A stretch of DNA of 64,000 nucleotides, taken from positions 97,307,353 through 97,371,352 of the forward strand of contig OY804580.1 of assembly GCA_963680875.1 (NCBI GenBank), in the 5' to 3' direction. This document shows positions 59,425 through 64,000 of this stretch, piece by piece. The DNA comes from Bathymodiolus brooksi (lineage: Eukaryota > Mollusca > Bivalvia > Mytilida > Modiolidae). The stretch's first letter is position 1; every line of letters begins with the position of its first letter. The notes beneath the pieces were generated by a model. It was not told the origin of the DNA, ran no database searches, and saw only the letters and a list, made by a program, of their open reading frames with translations. Both the position numbers and the translations under genes were made by a program.

Positions 59425-59878
59425 TGTTCACCCTTCGCGAGCATCTGGACTCACTCCAGGTTTTTGGTTGGACCCGTGTAGCTCATATTTTTAGTTTTCT
59501 GTGTTATGTTTTTTTGCTTTTGTTTCTCTTCGTCCCATGTCTTGTGTACCCAATGTTGTCAGTTTCTCTGGATTGTCCATTCTTGATTGCACCTTCCGGT
59601 TTCTCTAACGTTTATTTCGTCCTGTGTCTTGTGTACCCAATGTTGTCAGTTTCTCTGGATTGTCCATTCTTGATTGCACCTTCCGGTTTCTCTAACGTTT
59701 ATTTCGTCCTGTGTCTTGTGTACCCAATGTTGTCAGTTTCTCTGGATTGTCCATTCTTGATTGCACCTTCCGGTTTCTCTAACGTTTATTTCGTCCTGTG
59801 TCTTGTGTAAGCAATGATACCAGTTTCTCTGGATTGTCCATTCTTGATTGCACCTTAGGGTTTCTCTAGCGTTTATCT
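59425..59878 (-). mobile_element. Family A-related copy A11, minus, with 87-bp repeats
   Basis: 59,425-59,515 is the complement of the family A body (GCGAGCATCTGGACTCAC, CCAGGTTTTTGG, TTTAGTTTTCTGTG). It is followed directly by four 87-bp units. Confidence 0.7.
59531..59878 (-). repeat. 87-bp tandem repeat, 4 copies
   Basis: CGTCC starts units at 59,531, 59,618, 59,705 and 59,792. The unit is 29 codons long, so one frame stays open for 135 codons without being a gene. On the minus strand the unit reads AAACGTTAGAGAAACCGG and ACAATCCAGAGAAACTG, matching single copies at 40,407 and 63,936. Confidence 0.95.
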
Positions 59879-60254
59879 ACTAATGTCTATCTACATTGTA
59901 TTCATATACATATCCATATGAACATGAGTATCGGTCTGTCATCTAAAGCTCCCATTAACAACAATATTTATTTTTGACGTACTGACAGACTAATGCATTC
60001 TTCTTCTCTCGAGTGTTTGAGGTGCACATATTTGATTCTTTACCACACAGCCGTCTCTTCATCTATTATGGCCACATTCGGATATTTTTGTCTATAATTG
60101 TATGTTTTTCCATTATATTATTTAGGTTATTAGGTCTTAATGGGCGGTCTAATCCGACAAAGATCAGATAGACTCCTGACGAGTTACCAGAAGTTCAGTT
60201 TACATTGACCCTTGACCCTTGTGTTTATGACTTTTGTCGTCACTAGCATCATAA
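59879..60254. other. Unique DNA, nothing recognised
   Basis: No gene or repeat is seen. Confidence 0.4.
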
Positions 60255-60440
60255 CCTCGGATGCATGGGTCGTTGTAGTGATCTATGGTTGTTGGATTTA
60301 CAACCACCTGTGCAATCAGTGTTTATCTCCACTGAAATTGTGAGTTCGAATCCCGCTCAGGCGAGGTGTACTCTATACAACATTATGTGATAAAGTTTAT
60401 CAGTGATTTACGACATGTTGGTGGTTTTCTCCTGGCACTA
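60255..60440 (+). mobile_element. SINE, family S1, copy i, 3' truncated
   Basis: The head with GTGAGTTCGAATCCCGC and GCGAGGTGTACTC is followed by ACAACATTATGTGATAAAG and GTTGGTGGTTTTCTCC. The conserved tail is absent. Confidence 0.75.
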
Positions 60441-60494
60441 TAACCCCTAACCATTAAAAAAACAATATACATAAATATTCACTTTAAATCTTGC

Positions 60495-60511
60495 TTTATT
60501 TTCACTTTATT
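60495..60511 (-). promoter_or_regulatory. Candidate poly(A) signals for Lim1
   Basis: TTTATT (AATAAA on the minus strand) occurs at 60,495-60,500 and 60,506-60,511, about 560 bp past the Lim1 stop codon. These are the first ones I found in that direction. Such words are common in AT-rich DNA, so support is weak. Confidence 0.3.
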
Positions 60512-60517
60512 GTCATT

Positions 60518-60604
60518 CAACATGTACAGCGTGACAACACTCTACAATCTCGCCAAATATCAACATGTACCACGTGACAACATTCTACAGTCTCGCCCGA
60601 ATAT
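60518..60604 (+). repeat. 43-bp tandem duplication, 2 copies
   Basis: CAACATGTAC starts both copies (60,518 and 60,561). They differ at several positions. Confidence 0.85.
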
Positions 60605-61065
60605 CAATCAACATCAAACATCTTTCATTCAACGTACAGCGGAAACAACATGGACATGATATGATATTATTTTATGTACATGTTAACTGTTTAAAAATTA
60701 GTTTTTGTAGAAAAATACGCATTAAAGAGCATACAAATAAAATTATTTCACTCGTACTATTATGTCACGTGACCGGAAATAAATGTGAAATAAAATTTTA
60801 AAGACAGTCTATTAAAAAACAAACAAACAAACAATGGGACTTTTCCAACTCTATCACTCATTATATGAAGAAAATAAGTTTCTTTTCTCAACAAAAAATG
60901 CACAAAATGAACGTTCGTTATTCAATAAATAAGTAATTACATATACACATAAAAATATGATAACAACAGTTAATTCTCTATGCCGAGGTATATCGCGGTC
61001 ATCCAGTTAGGTTTGAAATCATTACACGGGAATGGAAGATTTAGGGGGCTGTATGTATGCTGATG

Positions 61066-61235
61066 TCATCCCCATGTTTCGCCCGCCATTTCTGCATGGT
61101 GAGACAATGCACCAAAGGACCGAGGAGGACCGCCAGGAAAGTGATGACCATCATGTCCGTGTAAATTTAAGGGTTCCGGTGATGAAGGTGGAACCATATC
61201 GCTGGGTAGGTAATGATTCTCCGGCCCCATATTAC
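61066..61235 (-). CDS. Lhx1/5: Lim1 (Lhx1/5) LIM-homeodomain factor, last coding exon
   Basis: On the minus strand an acceptor (TTTACAG at 61,242-61,236) opens a 170-bp exon. With the G left over from the preceding exon it reads GNMGPENHYLPSDMVPP, continues with SSPEPLNLHG and a His/Gly-rich stretch, and ends SHHAEMAGETWG with TGA at 61,068-61,066. As I recall them, Lhx1 and Lhx5 proteins end with an SPEP-type motif and a final His-Pro-Glu-Met ... Trp tail after a Ser/Pro-rich region; the order here agrees. The C-terminal part of Lim1 proteins acts in transcriptional activation in the nucleus; no DNA-binding residues lie in this exon. The phase (1) joins the upstream exon exactly. The antisense frame at 61,032-61,241 is a shadow. 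The alternative is another Pro/Gly-rich nuclear protein with a similar tail. Confidence 0.75.
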
Positions 61236-61547
61236 CTGTAAATACAAGAAAATCATTGAAATATATGTATCAGATAACAGCATTGTGTCAAAATTTTGCA
61301 CTTACAGTAAATTCAAATACAATTAAAATAAATGGAACAAACTACCTGACATAATTGATATCATAGATCTTGTCTAAAATTAACAAAAATTCTTGAATAC
61401 CATAACAAATTAATTTTATATCAGTGAAAACGGAATTTGATTGAGACAGAATGTTATGTACACAAAGAGATCTTCAATCAATATATGATTATCAATATAT
61501 TTTTCTCTCGATCAAAAAATGTATTAAAAGAACATGCCGGAGCCGAC

Positions 61548-61655
61548 AAAACGTTTTGGTGGGGTTCGTTGCTGCTCAACATTTAGTTTTCTATTGTAGT
61601 GTCTGTTCTCCTAATAACGACTTCTCATTACCCCTTTGGTATCTTCAAACTTTTC
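61548..61655 (-). mobile_element. Family A, copy A12, internally deleted, in the Lim1 intron
   Basis: On the minus strand it runs GAAAAGTTTGAAGATACC, AAAGGGGTAATGAGAAG, then jumps to AGAACAGACACTAC and AGCAACGAACCCCACC. The segment between the 35-bp word and the body is mostly missing. Confidence 0.72.
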
Positions 61656-62866
61656 TTATCCCTGTTTGAACGACGCGAAACCCTAGTACGTTTCCTATCA
61701 ACCGCGGAAAAAAAAGTACCATCGTTCTTTTATCAAGCGAGAGCTATATACAGGTATATATTTATGCATACATATACATGTATAATATTGTGTTCCGTGC
61801 GTGAACAATAGTGGATTTCTATTTGGGGGCGGGGGTGGGGGAATAGCGCTCCATAACAATTAAAAAAAAACGCAGAGTTATATTCTCCCAGTCTTATTTG
61901 GCATTCTTTTAGCAACAATAAAGTCCTTAAAAAACATTATGTTTTTAAATTAAGCATAATGTTTAATTAACACAATTAAAATAAACCAGTACACCTATGT
62001 TCTGATGGTTTTTAGTTACAATGTTTTAGCAACAATAAAATCCTTAAAAAAACATTTAAAAGTGTTTTTTTTTTAATCATTAATATTTCAATGATACAAA
62101 AATAACTGCATAGACATCTATATTCATTAAAATTAATGATTTTATTAACCTTTTAGAAAGAGACAATACAGAACAAGATGTTGTATGCATCACATTCAGT
62201 GTGAAAAAAAAGTATCAAAGTCAATTTTAAATACATATTATTCGATGACTATAAAACCTAACACGTGTTGTCTAGTTAGGTTTTCATCACTTCATATTTT
62301 TACCGTTAAGGAACACTAATTAATTGATTTTCATATTATTGTAACAATTATCCAAGCTGTTGCTGGCTTTCATCCTTTAAACCGTAGAGAATATCGCCAA
62401 ACAAGACAATGATACAAACGTATTTTGTCTTTTGTTAGTGTTGATTTTACGGTTCGTTGTTGTTCTATGGGGGTTTTTGCGATTGATTGGTTTTTAGTTG
62501 ACAACTGTCACAAAAATGACTCTTGTCTCGATGTAGATTATTCCGTTTTTGTTCCAGAGAACTAAAGTATAAAAGGCAATACACGCGCAAAGGACGAAAA
62601 CATTATTTAACTGTTGTTTCATAAATGTAAAAATTGTAAAGAAATACGCAATAGCCCATATTCTTGTCAACGGTTCAGTTCAGTTTTGATAACACAAAAT
62701 GTGTTCAAAGAAGTGAGAGAAATCGATACACAAGTAACATATTTTCAATGACACATGCGATTCTGTTTGAGTATATTTGGAATTACAATATATTACAAAG
62801 ATATTACAATTTTGTTATTTTATGCATTTTTTAAGCGCTTGTAATAAATAAACAGTTACAATGGAT

Positions 62867-62912
62867 GGTTGGTTTTATGGTGTTTAACGTCACTTTCAAC
62901 AATATTTCAGAA
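62867..62912 (-). mobile_element. SINE, family S1, tail fragment
   Basis: TTTATGGTGTTTAACGTCAC and TTTCAACAATATTTCAG are the complement of the S1 3' end. Confidence 0.65.
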
Positions 62913-63663
62913 CCGTTAAAATGACTATTACACTAAACACATTAAATATATAAAAACAACGATGAGTGTAGAAATACGGAAAGATTTTCGAGTAAAAGGT
63001 GACTGAGCTACAAACACACACAAATGGAACTGAAAGGTCGAAATCAAACAAATATAAATAAACACAAATGTGAAATAGATACGGTATCCATCAACCCACT
63101 CATATTACCAATCAAAATTAAATTACGTGACCTCTTAAAGGTCAAATGGTAGTTAACAATGTACCACACTTTTTATTCTAATACTATTCTCAATCAGTCT
63201 AAGCTTATTAAGAGATCCAGTTAACTAACAAGTAGTTTGTTTCAAAATGGTCGTAAAACATCTCTTTTTTTTTCTCGCGGATGCACAAGACAACTTTCTA
63301 TGTCGTTTACTTGTTTTGACGGCCATTTGCTCTGCAATAAATGCTGGTATTATTGCTAACAATAACCAGTCTTGTAATGAATGACACATCGTAAAAATTT
63401 GTGCAAAATGAGATGTCGTTTTGATGGCTTCTACAGCGCTCTGAAAGTAATTTCTAAAGGATATTATCTTGTTTCCCAGAGGATGATATGATCCAATATG
63501 AAAATTATGACGGTCAAGACCTTGTTCAACTCAATTTGCACTTTAATATTTAGTTTTATTCAAGAGTTTTTATTTTTAGTTTTGTTCAAGTGTGTTCTTA
63601 TTTGTAAAAAGTATTTCTTAATATTTTGTTGGTATTTAAGAAATCCACTTTTATCGTGTTTAC

Positions 63664-63810
63664 CTGAATGGTGCATTTGTTGGTCTAAATTTAGAGGAGG
63701 AGTTCCTTGAGATGAAGGTGGTAAGAAATTCATGTTGCCAGGTCCACCATCTTGACCAGGGAAAAAGTCGTTGTAACCTTGGTAACCTGGATAATATTCT
63801 TGACCATTTT
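63664..63810 (-). CDS. Lhx1/5: Lim1 (Lhx1/5), penultimate coding exon
   Basis: A 147-bp exon on the minus strand between acceptor ATATTTCAG (ending 63,811) and donor GTAAAC (starting 63,663). It enters in phase with two bases and leaves one, and is open throughout. It reads NGQEYYPGYQGYNDFFPG, then a Gly-rich link, FLPPSSQGTPPLNL and DQQMHHS. The pattern Glu-Tyr-Tyr, Tyr-(Asn)-Asp-Phe-Phe-Pro, then Pro-Pro-Ser-Ser-Gln and Thr-Pro is the one I recall just after the homeodomain of Lhx1 and Lhx5. This places the two exons at the C terminus of Lim1. The LIM domains and homeodomain should be encoded further to the right, outside the window. The gene's start is not seen. Confidence 0.78.
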
Positions 63811-63931
63811 CTGAAATATAATATATAAAATAGATAATACGAATGTGTGCAAAAGATAGACATGTATCCGCACAATCTATAGAATGAACACAAATATTGA
63901 TTAAATCATAATCAGAAGAAAAAAAATCAAT
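63811..63931 (-). other. Lhx1/5: Start of the next upstream Lim1 intron
   Basis: AT-rich sequence upstream (in gene direction) of the penultimate exon, with no coding signal before the family A start. Confidence 0.5.
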
Positions 63932-64000
63932 AAATAAACGTTAGGGAAAACCGAAGAGGCCAGGCCATCAAGTGTGGACAATCCAGAGACACCGGTAACA
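63932..64000 (+). mobile_element. Family A-related copy A14, cut by the window edge
   Basis: AAATAAACGTTAGGGAAAACC and ACAATCCAGAGACACCGG match the left end at 40,400 and the 87-bp unit at 59.5 kb. The copy continues beyond the window, inside the Lim1 intron. Confidence 0.6.

Larger units (their letters stand above)
61236..63663 (-). other. Lhx1/5: Last intron of Lim1, 2,428 bp
   Basis: A phase-1 intron, with donor CAG|GTAAAC at 63,664/63,663 and acceptor TTTACAG|GT at 61,236/61,235. It is AT-rich and holds a shortened family A copy (61,548-61,655, minus), an S1 tail scrap (62,867-62,912, minus) and an everted AGGTCA pair with 5-bp spacing at 63,128-63,144. No coding exon is visible within it. 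Confidence 0.7.

Noticed and set aside
59403..59810. 135-codon hydrophobic repeat protein
   Set aside because: It is the translation of the 87-bp repeat (29 codons), antisense to the element.
60170..60205. Hammerhead core CTGACGA
   Set aside because: No GAAA in register and no stem II partner follows. The same holds for CTGACGA near 59,289 and 36,909.
61032..61241. Plus-strand 69-codon protein
   Set aside because: It is antisense to the Lim1 last exon, which has splice sites, matching phase and a recognisable tail.

Overview
The window looks like intergenic DNA from a mollusc, most probably a bivalve. The reasons are low gene density, AT-rich unique sequence, tRNA-headed SINEs with mollusc-type 3' domains, a pearl-like element carrying ~160-bp internal repeats, and interspersed families I associate with mussels and other bivalves. 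The taxon is inferred from memory of these families, not from a search. There are no bacterial operons, no rRNA and no CRISPR.

Layout. 1-25,884 is one uninterrupted head-to-tail array of a 35-bp satellite (~740 monomers). It has a partial 3-monomer (105-bp) higher-order period and several layers of large internal duplications (about 1.08, 1.23, 1.64, 5.98 and 7.97 kb offsets). It runs off the left edge, and its right edge enters the flank of an interspersed element, called family A here. 26.0-37 kb is dense in unrelated tandem arrays (43, 34, 49, 31 and 56 bp units), an inverted pair of tRNA-headed SINEs, and a 1.13-kb long-TIR DNA element whose empty target site survives in a nearby duplicate. 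32,541-36,878 is a 56/57-bp array of about 77 units. 37-60.4 kb is ordinary AT-rich DNA carrying many copies of families A, C and D, two main SINE families (S1, S2), MITEs, a foldback, a pearl-like element and short minisatellites. 61,066-63,810 carries, on the minus strand, the last two coding exons of a gene I recognise as Lim1 (Lhx1/5), a LIM-homeodomain transcription factor. Its LIM domains and homeodomain must lie beyond the right edge.

Unifying observation. Each single-copy family A insertion contains one copy of the same 35-bp word that forms the 25.9-kb satellite, followed by a word resembling ACAACACAATGGCCAAAAG. In different copies of family A, different sub-segments of this one region have been amplified: 35 bp (1-25.9 kb), 34 bp (30.2-30.8 kb), 24 bp (43.8 kb), 62 bp (47.0 kb) and 87 bp (59.5-59.9 kb). 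The satellite is therefore best explained as the expanded core of a mobile element with a tandem-repeat-prone centre. The long open frames in the arrays are by-products of periodicity, not genes.

Family names A, C, D, E, S1, S2 and S3 are local labels for this window. Boundaries of interspersed copies are by eye and approximate unless a target duplication is given.
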